64,000 bases of DNA from Ophryocystis elektroscirrha (taxonomy: Eukaryota > Apicomplexa > Conoidasida > Neogregarinorida > Ophryocystidae). Of this stretch, positions 38,101-52,475 are shown in pieces; position 1 is the stretch's first letter, and every line of letters starts with the position of its first letter. The stretch is taken from assembly GCA_030141585.1 (NCBI GenBank), contig JAQIFP010000023.1:1-64000 (forward strand). Direction: 5' to 3'. Below the pieces are notes generated by a model. That model had not been told where the DNA came from. It searched no databases and saw only the letters and a program-made list of their open reading frames with translations. A program made the translations under genes and the position numbers.

Positions 38101-41100
38101 TATGCTTGTTGGTTCTGTTGCTACAGGAAAAACTTCCGCCTGGAAAGTTCTCTTAGAAGCCATTGAACAGCTAGACGGAATTAAAGGCGTTTCTTATATT
38201 TTAGATGCAAAAACATTTACAAAAGAAAAATTATATGGAAAACTTGATTCGACTACACTAGAGTGGAAAGATGGTATTAAATGATTGCTTTAATTTGTTT
38301 TAGGGGTATTTACACATTTATTACGACGTATTCTGAATGAAACCAGGACACCTAAACGACATTGGATAATTTTTGATGGAGATGTGGACCCCGATTGGGC
38401 CGAAAATTTGAATTCTGTCCTTGATGATAACAAAATTTTAACTTTACCTAATGGAGAAAGGTTACAAGCACCTGATAATTTGAGAATATTTTTTGAAGTT
38501 GATGATCTCAAATATACAACTTTAGCAACTGTCAGTCGCTGTGGAATGGTATGGTTTTCAGACGATACTCTAAGTGAGGAGGCTATAGCGATTAATTTTC
38601 TTACTTCTATAAGGTATTAAATTAAATAAAAAATCAGGTTTATAAATATAAATAGTTTGATGTAGCATATTAGTGAATGTCAAATAAATAAACAGCTGAA
38701 AATTTTTTACATATATAAATTATAGAAATGAAAATCCTGAGCATAAAATCAGTCCGCAACCCTTTTTACAACTTAATTCAAAATTCACGCATCGTGGTTC
38801 ATTTATATCCGACTCTAGAAATTCAGACGTCTTTAAATTTGAGAGGTAATATGCTGAAATTTCTGATAAACGCGTAGATTGTTAACAAAAGAAGGATTTA
38901 ACGATGAGCTACAAACCAGAATGAGTAACGTTTTTAACATAATGGAAAACCCACAGTCTGCAAATGTTTCAGCTATAGTAAGAAACGAAATCGCTGATAT
39001 GATGGCACCATTTTTTGAAGCGGATGGCTTGATATTCAAATCTTTAAAGGAAGCATCAAAACTATCACATATCATGTCTTATACAAAAATTCGTATATTG
39101 AATTCATTATTTATTTTATTAAGGTATTTTATTAACACAGCTGTTCGACGCTCCGAAATGTCAACATATTCTAAAAACATTCTGGACAGATATATAAAAA
39201 ACTCCATTGTATTTTCTATACTATGGAGTTGCGGAGGTTCTATGCCTCTCGATGATAAATTAAAATTTGCAAGTATATTGTCAGAAATGCTTTCTCCTGA
39301 ATCGCTTCCAAAAGCTATGACATCAGAAAATTCTTTGTTTGATTACGAAGTCCGTTTAGAAGATGGAGAATGGTACCCGTGGGATTTGAGAGTTACAAAA
39401 TGTTCAGTCAGTCATAAACAAATACAACAAACCGACCTCGTAATTGAAACGGTAATTTAAAAATGAAGAAAAATTTATGAGTATTCTTAATTGTATAAGT
39501 GAATCTTAAATTCTTTTACTACTACGTATTCAAATACAAATCACTTAATATGTTAATACATGTGCTAGTTCGGCATAAGTTTATTATACTGTGCGTTGAA
39601 TATTGCATGCGATTTATACAGATCATTTGAATATAAAGCAAAATAATATTAACAATGATGTATAGTGAAATTTTTTATTTGTTGTTCTTTCTTTAAAAAA
39701 AAGGCCTCATATCATTAAAAATTAATTTGAATTAGATAAACACATCTAATTTATAATCATTGAAATAGTTGTGAGCACAACTCATATCTTATTTTTAGCT
39801 GGACACCGTTCGCAATCGCTTTGTTTTATCAGCTTATATGGATCAAAAAGTTCCATTCATATTATGCGGGCCTCCTGGTTCTGGAAAAACAATGACATTG
39901 ACCTCTACATTAAAATCTTTAGTTAACTTTGAAGTTGCATTTTTAAACTTTAGTGCGGGAACAACTCCAGAAATGCTAATTCGCACTTTTGACAGATATT
40001 GCGAATATGTTTCTACAGCACAAGGCTTATTATTGCGACCAACACAGCCAGGAAAATCTCTAATCATATTTGCGGATGAAATTAATTTGCCAATGCCAGA
40101 TAAATTTGACACACAAAGAGTTATTATGTACATGCGTCAAATACAAGAGCATAAAGGGTTTTGGAAAAATACAGACGTAGCTAGTGGACAATGGTCATGG
40201 GTACACATAGAGCGCATACAGTTTGCGGGAGCGTGCAATCCTCCCACTGACGCAGGAAGACATCACATGTCAGATCGGTTTTTGAAACACACACCTATAA
40301 TATTTGTTGACTTCCCTGGTGTCTCATCGTTGAAGCAGATATATGGAACACTAAATGAAACAATTTTTGAACAATGCCCAAATTTGTCTCCATTCACAAA
40401 CCAAATAACAGATGCTATGGTTGAATTTTACGTGAAGAGTCAAAAGAAATTTACAGTAGATCAACAACCACATTACATATACTCTCCTCGTGAACTGACG
40501 CGTTGGAAGATTGCAATATCTCAAGCAATAAAAGATAAAAGCGATATGTCATTGAACACGTTTTTAAGATTGTTCATTCATGAAGGATTGAGAGTATTTT
40601 CTGACAGGCTTGTAGCAAAGAATGATTGCATATGGACAAACGACACAATGGATGAAATTATAATCAAATACTTTGAAGGTAAAAGTTATAAGTTTCGAAT
40701 AATTGTACATAAATATGATTAAGCAACTTTATATAAATGATTGAATGTCTTAAATATGTAGTGTTGTGTATGTCTTATTTGTATAATTGTAATTAAGGAT
40801 ATATATATACTAATTTTTAAATGTTCACATGAAGATAATTAGTTTGAATATTAGTTATTAGTTAGATTTAAATTTATGCAAAAACAAATTTGATTTGTGA
40901 GCACGAATTAGTTATACTATATCTTCTTAAAATCCAACTTTATATAATATATGTGAATATTCCCGAATTATTTCTTTGTATTTTATAGACGTTAAACATG
41001 AAACCTTGAAACGTCCTGTGTTATTCACTTCATTACTACGTCAACATTACGAAGAAATCAAGCACGAAGAATTAAAACAATTCATGGCTGAAAAATTACA

Positions 41101-44100
41101 GCAATATAATGAAGAAGAACTTAATGTTAGGCTGGTTCTTTTTGATCAAGTACTAGATCATATTCTTCGAATAGATAGAGTTTTAAGACAACCCATTGGT
41201 CATTTATTGCTTGGTAAGCTTCTAATTATTTTTAACCTCTTTGAAAAACAATTTAATCTACATTCAACTATAGGCATATGTTTACTTTATCACGCGTGCA
41301 TATTAAATATTCATAACTGCTGCCCGGTGTTAAACATTATCATTGAGTTATACTTATAGAATTCATAATAATTGAAATTAATTACGCATGTTTTCTTGAC
41401 TAATTTATTCCGTAAAGTTGAGTGCAATGATGAAATATTATATTAACTTTTTTAAAAACTAACTATCATTTTTCTTTTTAACTCTAGTGATTTAGAAAAA
41501 TTATATATATTATTTCTATTATTATTATTATTATTATATATTATATATTATATATTATATGTTATATATATATATATATATATAAATAAATCACATGATT
41601 TTTTTTCATGGATTACTTGTTTTAGTTGGAGTTTCCGGAGTCGGAAAAACTATACTGTCAAAATTTGTTTCTTGGTTAAATGGTTTGTCTGTATTTCAAA
41701 TAAGAGCTGGAAGAGATTATGGAATCTCGGATTTTGAGGAAGATTTAAGAAATGTTATGAAACGTGCGGGAATAAAAAATGAGAAAATAACATTTATATT
41801 TGACGAATCAAATATCTTGAGTTCTGGATTTTTGGAATTAATGAATGCTTTATTAGCAAGTGGAGAAGTTCCTGGGTTGTTTGAGGGGGATGAATTGACT
41901 ACTTTATTAGTTGAAGCAAAACAGGCATATTCGGGTTTGGGAATAGAAAATAATGAACTTTATAGCCATTTTACAAAAAATGTACAGAAAAACTTACACA
42001 TAGTGTTTACAATGAATCCAGCAAATATGGGATTTTCTGATCGTCAAGCTACTTCTCCTGCATTGTTTAATCGATGCGTTATTAACTGGTTTGGGGATTG
42101 GTCACATATTACTCTTTTGCAAGTAGCCCAAGAATTCGCGAAAGAAATAGATACATCATTATTAATTTCATCTAAAAATAAAAGTGAGGTTTCTGATTCA
42201 GAAAATAGTATTGTAACAAGTATTCAGTCATCAGAAAACTTTAAAGACTCGTATTCACCTATAGCAAAGACTATAGTTTCGATACATGAATCAGTTATAA
42301 ATTTCACAAATAAAAAAGGAAAAATGACGCCAAGAGATTTTCTTGATTTTATTAAACACTTTTTGTTAGTCTTAAAAGAAAAAAAAGAAGACATCAATCA
42401 GTCAATAAAACATTTACAATTAGGATTAAGCAAGCTGACTGATACAGAAGAGCAAGTTGAACAGCTTCAAATTAGCTTAGCATCAAAGAATGAAGACTTG
42501 CAAGCTAAAAATTTGCAATCTGAAGAAAAAATGCAGCTTATGGTTGAGCAGCAAGCAGTGGCAGAGGAAAGGAAAAAAGTTGCAGAAGGCATAGCTGTTG
42601 ATTTAGATATAAAAGCAGAAAAAATCAATAGAAGAAAAGAAGACATTCAAAAAGAGCTTAATGATGTTGAACCTATTCTCAGAGAAGCCGAGTCTGTTAT
42701 TTCAAACATAGAAAAAAGGTGATTAAATATACAGATAAAAAATTGCTTTATTTTGAATATAAGTTTTTACTATATTCATTGATTTGCTTTCTTTATATTT
42801 TATGACGTTATTAATAAAGGTTTTATTCAATAATTTACTTTTTTATGTAGGACACTTGATGAACTGCGTGCATTAGCTGCGCCTCCAATGGGAGTAAAAA
42901 TAGCAGTAGAATCTGTAGTATTACTATTAAATGATATGGGTTCGAAAGAAATTTCATGGGAGGATGCTAGAAAAGTACTTAAAAGCTCTGAGTTTATATC
43001 TCGAGTCTTAACTTTTTCTTCTCAGTCTTTACTGATAAGCCCTTCAACGATACAGCACATTCAACAAAAGTACATTGACACAAGCAGCTGGGACATAGAA
43101 AAAATATCAAGAGCTTCCAGGGTAATAAAATAATGAAAAATCTAGAAACTGTATTTTGTTCAATAATTTATTTGGCAAGTTTTGATAATTTAGTACATTC
43201 AAAAATTATAGACTTATTTAGATAGTTTATTCAATTTAGTTCTATCAATATTTAAATTTATAAATAAAAGCGTATATTTGATTCATAGTATAACGTTTGA
43301 ACATGAAACGTAAAATATTCTAGTTTAAATATTTGGAATGTGTTATTGTGATTTGAATTTTCAACAAAATCAATTTAGGCTGCTGGGCCTTTGGCTAAAT
43401 GGGTTGAAAGTACTTTGAAATACCAAGTTATTGCTTTGAAAGTTGAACCTTTGCGTAAAGAAATTGATGAATTGGAAAAAGACCAAAGAATAAATGAAAA
43501 GAAACTAAAAAAGGCTCAGTCTGAAATTTCTTCACTTGAAAAAACACTTCAATTGTATAAAACAGAATACGCTCAGTTAATCAGCGATGTTCAAATGATA
43601 AAGCAAGAATTGGAATCTGTTCGCAGTAAAGTAAAGCGCTCTTCTGATTTACTAAAGAAACTTTCAAACGAACAAAACCGCTGGTCAGAAGCTTCGAAAT
43701 TTTCAAAAGAAGAAATTCTTTCCATAATAGGAAACGCTTTACTATCAGGATCGTTTTGCACATACATAGGATATTTTGATCATGGAAATAGATCGTAAGT
43801 GATTCAATCGACTTTATTGTTTTGATAGCAAATTAATACAAAAATGGCACGAAATTATTTGCTTCAATGCTTTCAAAATAAGCCATAATATCAATCTAGT
43901 CAAGTATTTATCTAAACCAAATGAGTTATTCAATTGGACTCAGCACGGCTTACCAACAGATGATATCTCTGTAGAGAATGCAATTATTGTTCAACGCCAT
44001 ATTCGTTACCCTTTGATTATTGATCCTTCTGGGCAGGTAAAAATAGTCATAGAAGCTTCATATAATAATACTATTACAATTACTTGTTCAATATATTCAT

Positions 44101-47100
44101 ATAAATATTTTTATTTCCTTTTGTCCAATATTGATCAATTTTTACCAAACTATAAAAATGCGTTACTCTAAGTCATTTTTAAGCTAGTTTGAGCAATAAT
44201 ATGACTGTGCATACATGCGTTACTGTATTATTGTTGCATATGTATTCAAAAGTTAGACTAATTTATTAAGCTAAAAGCAAAAAATCTTGTCTTATACATT
44301 CTATCTATTTCAAATAGGCAACAACATTTTTGATGAATTTATATCAATCCAAATCAATTGTAAAAACTTCATTAATGGATGTCAACTTCAACAAAAATTT
44401 AGAGTCTTGCATTCGTTTTGGTAAACCATTAATAGTGGAGGTAATATCAACTTATACACTTTTGCTATTTAATGAATATATGGTTTAATTGATATTAATA
44501 GGATGTTGAAGGCATTGACCCAGCCTTAAATAATGTACTAAATAAAGAGACACATAGAATGGATGGCCGTGTATTAATACATATAGGAGGACATTTAGTT
44601 GATTTTTCACCTTCGTTTGTTATGTTTCTGATAACACGCAATCCTCAAGCTGAATTTAGCACCGATTTGTGTAGTCGTGTAACATTTGTTAATTTCACAT
44701 TAACTCCACTATCGTTACTAGATCAGGTATATAACTTATATACATCACTTTTAATTTAGTGTCTTAATTTAACTTTAAAATCCGCGAATCCTCAAATTGA
44801 CAAAAAACGAACGAATATTCAAAAGCTTCAAGGAGAATATGCACTTCAAATTCGAGAACTTGAAGATTCATTGTTGTCAGCTTTAACCAATGTATCTGGG
44901 AATATTTTAGACGACGACAAATTATTGTCTACCTTAGAAGACATTAAGTCTCAAGTAAGTATCATTCCATTTTTTTATCTTATTACAATTCTGAATTTGA
45001 AATACATAAATATGAGTGTATACATATACATAGAATAATGTCCGTGGTTGGTTTAAAAATGAATTTAGTTTTGTATTCATGTATTATACTATAGCAGCTA
45101 TATACACATAATCAATTGAAACTTGTTAAAATAATATAATAGAGATAAAAAAAAATAATTTTTAAATAAAGTCTTTTAGTTATTCTATTGCTAAAATTTT
45201 CATACAATTTTTTTTTAAGTTGTGCTAAGCTAGTAATAAACGCTTTTCTAGACTTTATATATAGATTCACTAGAATAATTTTGATTCTATTTTGATTATA
45301 CTATTCAATAGGCAGCTGTTGTTTCGAAACAAGCTGACGAAGCAGAAGTAGTAATGCAGGAAGTAATGGAAGCATTAAAAATATACCAACCATTTGCCGT
45401 TGCCGCAGCGCGAATCTATTTTACCTTACAGTTTTTGCATTATTTGAAACCTTTCTACTATTTTGATCATTCGTTTTTCCAACTAGTTTTTTTCAATACT
45501 TTGAAAGAAGCAGAAAATTTGCCAGATTCAGATCAATTTCGGTTTGACAATTTGTTCAAAAATGTATACTCTCAAGTTTCAATAGGTTTGTTGAATGAAG
45601 ATAGACTTGCCTTTGCACTTCAATTAGCACGTATTAAGTTTGAAACAAGCTATAATATGTCATTTGGTTGTAAAATTATATCAGAATTTATTGATGAAGA
45701 AAAACTTTATAGTAAAAAACCAGAGTTAGTTTCAAATCTTTTCAACTTGCCAAGTTCTTCAATCAATATTGCGGATAAATCTAATAATTATAAAGTTTCT
45801 CTCGAAAATATAGCATTGTTACTTAAAGAGGGAATAATAGATTTGGAACAAGAAGAAAAACTAAGAAATCTTATCAATATTAAAATATTGGAAAAACTTC
45901 CTACTGATATGTACAACAATAAAATGTTATGGATTAGTTTTTTGAATGACAGTAGACCAGATTGTCCGTTTGATCATTCTAATAATAACAATTTAACTAT
46001 GCTAAATAAAGGAGAAAGAATTATATGGGAGAACGATTTAAACGAGAATCAAAAAACTCAGTGGAATAAAATAATGAATTCAATTCTAGACGTTTTCATC
46101 ATACAAGCGCTAAGACCTGATCTATTATCTAAAGCAATAAATAAATTAATTTGTATAATATGTAATGAAGACTTTCTCAATATACAAACAGAAGTATCCC
46201 AAGAAGATATCATAAAAATAGCTTCAGAACATACAGTACCCAGTACACCTATTTTGATGATTGCTGCACCAGGATTTGATTCATCTGCAAAAGTTATACA
46301 AGCAGCAAATTCAAGCAGTACAATCATTACATCTATAGCAATGGGTTCAGTAGAAGGATTTGTGCAAGCTGAGAAAGCAATAGCAAATGCAGCGCGTGTA
46401 GGACAGTGGATATTATTGAAAAATGTACATTTAGCACCGAGATGGTTATCAGATTTAGAAAAAAAAATATATCGCTTATCATTGCATAAAAATTTCCGTA
46501 TTTTTTTGACGATGGAGTTTTCAGAAAAAATATCTATAAACGTATTTCGCGTTTCATATGTAATAGTTTTTGAGACGCCACCGGGGTTGCGTGCATCTAT
46601 GAAACGTATATATACACAGTTTTTGAATGATTCAGTATATAATAAATTTCCGTCTGTCACCCGAAATAGATTGCTTTATTTAATAGCATTCATACATGCT
46701 TTAGTCTTAGAAAGGCGCCGCTATGTTCCGTTTGGTTGGACAAAACCTTATGAGTTTTCAGACGCTGATTTAACATGTTCATTACAAATAATAAATGATA
46801 TGCTTGATCGTATTTCCATTACTCATTATGAAAATGATTCGAACAATAACGTCTTTGATCCAGCCAAAATCCCTTTTGAAGCTATACAAAAATTATATTT
46901 AACCGTAATATATGGGGGTCGTATAGATAATGACATTGATAAAACTGTATTACAATCTTTTGTGAGTTATCTATTCAAAACTGAAGCTTTTGATGAACAA
47001 TTCGCTCTTATAGAAGGAGTTTTCTCTGATAATGTAGACCATCCAATTCTTTGTACTCCAAGACTGCTCAAGTCTAAAGAAGAATATTTTGAGCAAATAG

Positions 47101-48939
47101 ACCTTATGTCCCCTATTGATGAACCTTTATGGCTTGGACTTCCTTCCAAATCTGACAGACTAATCAGGTAAATTTAAATAATTATTATTCAATTAATGCT
47201 TATAATTATATTGAATCAATACACTAAATTAATTAGAATTCCGTAGCAGTCTTCAATGTTTTTGTGTTGATTAAAATTATTAAAAACATAAATCTATAAT
47301 ATTACATCAATTTATATGGATACATATTATTTAGTAAGCCATAATGCATATATATTACTAGTTATAAAACAATCCATAAGTTTGTTTATACTACACGCAT
47401 ATATGTGAGCATTAATACTAAAATAATTTTTAGTATGATAAACTCATAATATCAATTATCATTCAGTGCAAAACACGGCAATAATTCTATCAATAAATGG
47501 ACCATTCTACAGTCACAAAATGCAGAAAATTTATATGAAATACTCCCATCTAGTTTGATGCCTACCATAAGACAAGATCAGTTTGTTCGTTCTTCTACTA
47601 TGAGTACAAAAACGGATACAATGGTCCCATGGATGACTACAGTTCAATTAAAACTAATCAAAATACTCAAGTAATATAAAAAAAAATTTATATTATGATT
47701 AGTTTGCTTCCTTGTGGTGTATCACAGCTAAATATGATATCAGAGAATACAGGATTGTTGCCAATTTTTACCAATTTCAGTAGAGAAACCGTTGCTATAA
47801 TTAAGTAAGCTTATTTTTTACACTGCATTCAAAAAGGATTTACGATACAATTATAAGCGACCTGGAGATGCTGAATGAAATTGTTAAAGGAGAACACAAA
47901 ATTATCAATTTACTGCGCGAAGTAGCTAAGCATATTACTAATAATACGGTACCTCCTCATTGGAATTATAACAAACATTCTCAATTGGGTTTAATGGATT
48001 GGGTAGCCGACTTAGGTCAAAGAATTGCGCAAATTGCTATCATAGGCAAAGGTACCCGACCAGATTAATATATTTGTATATCTATTAGATTTACATAATT
48101 TTATACACAAGTTAATATAAATAATATAATTTATAAATATATAATTTATAAATATATATATATTACAACTGTTACAATATATCTATTTATACTTTTAGCG
48201 CATGGATATTTGTGATTTAATTTTTATTTGCATCTACATATATGATAGTTTTATTTTTAAATTGCTATATTAAATTAACGCTTTGCCAAACCAATGTATT
48301 CTGATAGAATTTGGAGGGGGGCCTATCGACGAAAGTAACAACGAGCTGCAAATCTATACAAATAATTTCAAAAAAATACTCCCAAATGGTGTTGTAAAAA
48401 GTCTATCTTCAAAAGTTGTATGGTTTGGAGGACTTTTATACCCAAAGGCTTTTTTAACAGCAATACGTCAAGTAGCAGCAAAACACTCAAAACGTGCTTT
48501 GGACGAGCTAGAGTTGTCATTTGATATAGGTGGAAAACTTGTGAGTTCTTATCAATTGTACTTACACATTGACTGCAGATAGAGGAAGACACAAGTTCCT
48601 GCTTAATATGTGGTCTTCATTTAAAATATGCATCATGGGACGAGCAGAATAAAGTATGCAACAATGTATTTTATTTTAAATAGGTTATAACTCTGTGTGA
48701 TACATTCGATACTTTACTGCCACCTGTGCTAGTCAAATGGATCCCCTTTGATCAAACCGACAAAAAAACAGTTAAACTTCCTTTGTTTAGTAATAATAAT
48801 CGAAAGTAATAATATAATAAAAACTAAAAATATGTTTAGTGAGCTAATCGAGCTCGTAAAACTGCCAATATCTCAAGAATCAAATGAAAATGTTTGGTTT
48901 CAAAGAGGAGTAGCACTGGTTTCTTGGAGACTCATCTGA
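29110..48939 (+). CDS. DYNC1H1: Cytoplasmic dynein 1 heavy chain
   Basis: Minus-end microtubule motor. Thirty exons, from 29110-29320 to 48840-48939, close in frame to 4,832 residues (human 4,646); the longest is 33459-36740. The tail (DHC_N1) is recognisable from MFIKRSHV near 29430 and [12 protein letters not shown] near 30515. AAA1 has [10 protein letters not shown] near residue 1970 and [15 protein letters not shown]2 has GSVATGKT near 2263; AAA3 has GPPGSGKT near 2675 with [13 protein letters not shown]4 has GVSGVGKT near 3022 with FIFDESNIL. The antiparallel stalk and microtubule-binding tip ([19 protein letters not shown]) lie at 42420-43760, then AAA5 ([16 protein letters not shown]), AAA6 and the C-terminal domain ([19 protein letters not shown]). 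The tail and C-terminal domain match the cytoplasmic class, not axonemal. Introns range from 30 to 412 nt; ten are 30-38 nt. No frame break was found. The last 40 bp overlap the antisense coding end of phosphofructokinase. Confidence 0.97.
41512..41586. repeat. AT microsatellite cluster in a dynein intron
   Basis: A run of ATT triplets (about 41518-41536) passes into imperfect TATATTATA units and then a long TA dinucleotide tract reaching 41584, just ahead of the exon at 41626. It lies inside dynein intron 15 (41214-41625). Similar TA tracts occur in introns at 8290-8303, 53541-53572 and 53828-53859. Confidence 0.85.
48900..48939. other. 40-bp antisense coding overlap, dynein / phosphofructokinase
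   Basis: The dynein stop TGA is at 48937-48939 (plus) and the phosphofructokinase stop TGA is 48900-48902 (minus). Both terminal exons are joined through short introns (34 nt at 48806-48839; 31 nt at 48981-49011) that keep phase. The dynein side reads [13 protein letters not shown], matching the conserved F-x-RG-x-A near the dynein C-terminus. The other side reads [11 protein letters not shown]. Confidence 0.8.
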
Positions 48940-51900
48940 GCCATATCCAACGTTCCTTCTAACATTCTAACTCCTTCATCCTATGTATTTATGTATATTT
49001 TGATGTATTACCTCTTTTAATCTTTGAGTTTTAGTCTGTCTTTGTATTGATTTTGTTACTCCAGAATAAAGATAATTGTGGTATTGAATTGGTCCAAGAT
49101 TTTTGTATAAATCTGGATCGTACCACTGAAACAAAATATGTCACACGTATTTTTTAACACATGAAAACTATAAACTCCATATTATCAAAAATAAAACTAT
49201 GTGAATATTATTTTTGCATACCTTAGTGACTTCTTTTTTGAAAAAGTTAGACAGAAGGTTTTCTTGTGTGAGGTCAGTTACATAGGCATCGGCTTGATGA
49301 GGATGGTAGTTGTAATTGCACAAATAGTTGATAGGAGCGTAACCGAGAACAGATTTTTCCATATATGGAGAAGAACGCAAGAAGTCAGAGCAATAGTAAC
49401 TAATTTTCGCTTCAATAGAGATAGATGCCATAATTCCATGAGTATATGCTGTGCTGATATCAAAAGGGGAAGGCACAGAATTGATACATTGACTATCAAG
49501 GTCGTATAAAATATAGTTGAAGAACTTTTTTCCATTATTTGTTAAAGTTTGCTGAACCAAATGCGCTAAGATATAATTAATGGGAAGCGAATCATTTTGC
49601 CCTCTGGAACTGATTAATTGTATTTGAACGTCTTTTGGCAAAAAGGAAAAAAATACATAATTTAAGGGATCGTTGAATAAATTGAAGGGATTATCTTTCA
49701 TTACACCTTCTATAAACAATTTGATATTTTCATTCGTTCTAGAGCTTAAATTAGCTTTCAAATCATTCATCAAATGAATGAAAGAAGTATGTTTTGATAG
49801 AAAACTTTCAGGAATCAAAACAGCACCATAATTTTTACCCATGGATGCACGCTGGCTTATTTGTTCAGCTACTTTCAATACAATATCCATAAAAGTGTTT
49901 GTTGAATATAGCTCTGGAATAAGAACGATATTTGGATGTGCTTGTAATCCAACTTCCATAGCTAATCGTGAAGATTGTAGTCCAGATACTTGAATAACAT
50001 ACCAGTATTTTTTAGCTGATTTAGCGTCTGTAAGAATATTACCTACAATCGTGCTGCAAGTTTTGATAGCTGAGTCGAATCCGAGTGAAATTTCCGTATT
50101 TATAGCACTGTATGGGTCAACAGGGACTGCATTTATGCAATATTCAACTCTATCTGTATTAAGTCTAGATTGTAGAAAAGAAACGACAGATAAAGTTCTT
50201 TGAGCTCCTAAAACTATTACACCGCCTAATTTGTACTGTTTGTATAAATTACGGAAATCCGCGACGAAGCGATCAGAATATAAATAAAAATCATTAAGAA
50301 CAGAGTCTTTTTCAAATAAATGAAATTGCTTTCCAAGCTGTATTTCTGTTAGCTCATTTAATTTACATCTTTTCACATTAGTTGTTAATGTTCCATAAAA
50401 TAAATGTAATTTATCTCCGTATATTTCTCTTGCACGATATTCTATTCCTTTTAGTACAAAATCGGTTATAGAAGTAACAGTCTCAAATCCAAGTAAACAA
50501 ATATTCATATCTGGAGAATCTTCAGTAGGCCGTTGAAATTGAACTTTTTCTCCCATATATTCGTTGTCACTAAATACGTAGTAACAATTGTTTGGTTTTT
50601 CATTATCAAGCTTGAATTCTCTGTATATTTTAGAAGTCTTAAATAATAAGGGATCTTTTTTTTGAAGAATCTTTGGGACAATATTTGAAGATTCTAATTT
50701 TTCTTGAAGATAATTAATGACTGGAGAATCAGAATTCAAAAGTTCTTCTTCTGATATTGGGTTCAATAAATAACATACATCAGTCTTTCCGTTTTTAAAA
50801 AACTGTATAGGTCCTTTTTGTTTATAGTAGTTACTAAATTTTAATTTATCCCGCACTTCTTTGAATAACATGAACGGTTTTGATTCCAAATCTACTAAAT
50901 ACTTCTCTATGACTGGTTTTTCTTTTCCTTTTCTTATTTCTAAGTTCATTATGGACACTAACGATGTTCCTCCTGGTACCCAAGACTCCACTGGGCCTGC
51001 CAAGTTTTTTATTGTAGCCATGTATGCAGTACATTTTAGTGTAATTAATGCAGCGGCAGTACACCCTAAATTGAAACAGTACGCAGCGTCGAATAAACTC
51101 GGAATGCAGCTTCGAGCTTCATAACTACATAATAATATTAATTAAGGGGAATTTTGAAGTTCATTAAATAAATATATATCAACACATTCGAAATTAAATA
51201 GATTATTATTTATTGCATAAGCTAATAACTATAAACGTGTAATTACCCTAGAAACGTGGTAGCATATTTAAACGGTAAAGGTTTTTCTAGTTCTGCAAGT
51301 TTCTTCTGTACTATTTCTGCAAGTAGTTTTTCCGTCGATATTTGTGAGACAAGAACGTTTCCATGCGGGTCACGATCCAAAAATAATGACTTTGAAATAT
51401 AATCTGGAAGTAAACTCAACAAAGCAAGACTTTGTTCTGAAAGAGGATCTGCTCCATCAATAGTACAGCCTTTGTTAATTTCCGATATAAGTTGCTTAAA
51501 TTCAGGTATAAATTCGATAAGTCCCTCGGGTATCAAAATAACACCGTAATTTAAGGAATTCTCGTTTCTTTTTTGAACCAAGTCAATAATTTCCTCTACT
51601 ATCGATTCCAAAGAACGATTTTCAGCCTGTACTTCTTCACTTATAAATGCTAAGTTTGGTAAAGTTTGTAAAGCGCATTCTAGTGTTATATGAGAAGCAC
51701 TTCTACCCATTAAACGTATAAAATGATACTCTTCTGGTCTGGTTACTTGTAAAGTTTTCATAATATTACTAATTAATTCAGAGTAAGTTTTTGTAGCAGA
51801 ATCAAAGCCAAACGACATTTCTATGTCTTCATTTCGCAAGTCTCCATCAATGGTTTTAGGTACCCCTATCACGCATGTAGGTGAATCTTTTTGTTTGAAA

Positions 51901-52475
51901 TATTCGGCTAAAATAGCAGCGTTAGTATTAGAATCGTCTCCTCCAATGACTACAAGTCCTTTAAGTTTTAGCATGGTACAAATACTTAAAGATTTCTCTT
52001 TATCTTCTTCAGTCTCTATCTTATCACGCCCAGACCCTATCATATCAAACCCTCCAGTGTTTTTATAGGTATTTATAAAAGCCGCATTGAGCAAAGTATA
52101 ATCGTGGTTGATAAGACCTTTCGGTCCATTCATAAACCCATATATTTTCGACTCTCTGTCTACTAAAGATAAATAATGCGATAAACCAGCTATAACATTG
52201 TGACCCCCAGCTGCCTGTCCTCCACTAAATACTACGCCAATGTGGAATGGCCCTTTTCCTATACAACACTTTTCTTTATTGCTTCCTGCTTCAAACAAAA
52301 TACTTCTTTGGTCATGCGTCAGTGGAAACAATTTGTTTATTTCAGGTTTTTGAGTTCTTTCTGGATCTATAGGTAGCTCAACTTTACTGTATATTTTGCT
52401 TCTAAAAGTTGGTAGTACTTTTACAGAGTATTTGGTTAAATCCCCAACATTTTCTGCAAATTCACTCTTTATCAT
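48900..52475 (-). CDS. PFK: Fused double-domain PPi-type phosphofructokinase
   Basis: Glycolytic conversion of fructose-6-phosphate to fructose-1,6-bisphosphate. Four exons, 51247-52475, 49222-51124, 49012-49125 and 48900-48980, close to 1,108 residues. The N-terminal (beta-like) half is intact: SGGQAAGGHNVI near 84, VVIGGDDSNTNAA near 177, PKTIDGDL at 206-213, FGFDSATKTYSEL and MGRSASHITLECA. Asp in GGDDS and Lys in PKTID are the usual marks of pyrophosphate-type rather than ATP-type enzymes. The C-terminal (alpha-like) half keeps the fold but reads NAVPVDPYS where the catalytic loop should be and SGLQSSRLA for MGR, so it is probably non-catalytic. Fused beta-alpha PFK is typical of apicomplexans. 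The C-terminal exons carry WYDPDLYKNLGPIQYHN and a tail ending QETSATPL. The last exon contains the antisense dynein stop. Confidence 0.95.

Noticed and set aside
46058..46660. 200-codon minus-strand open frame inside the dynein gene
   Set aside because: It is fully antisense to a dynein AAA6-region exon (45312-47167) whose protein matches the family, and its own product has no recognisable domain.
51125..51246. Two separate phosphofructokinase genes in tandem
   Set aside because: A 122-nt GT-AG intron joins the two long exons in phase, and the bridging residues plus family knowledge support one fused protein.
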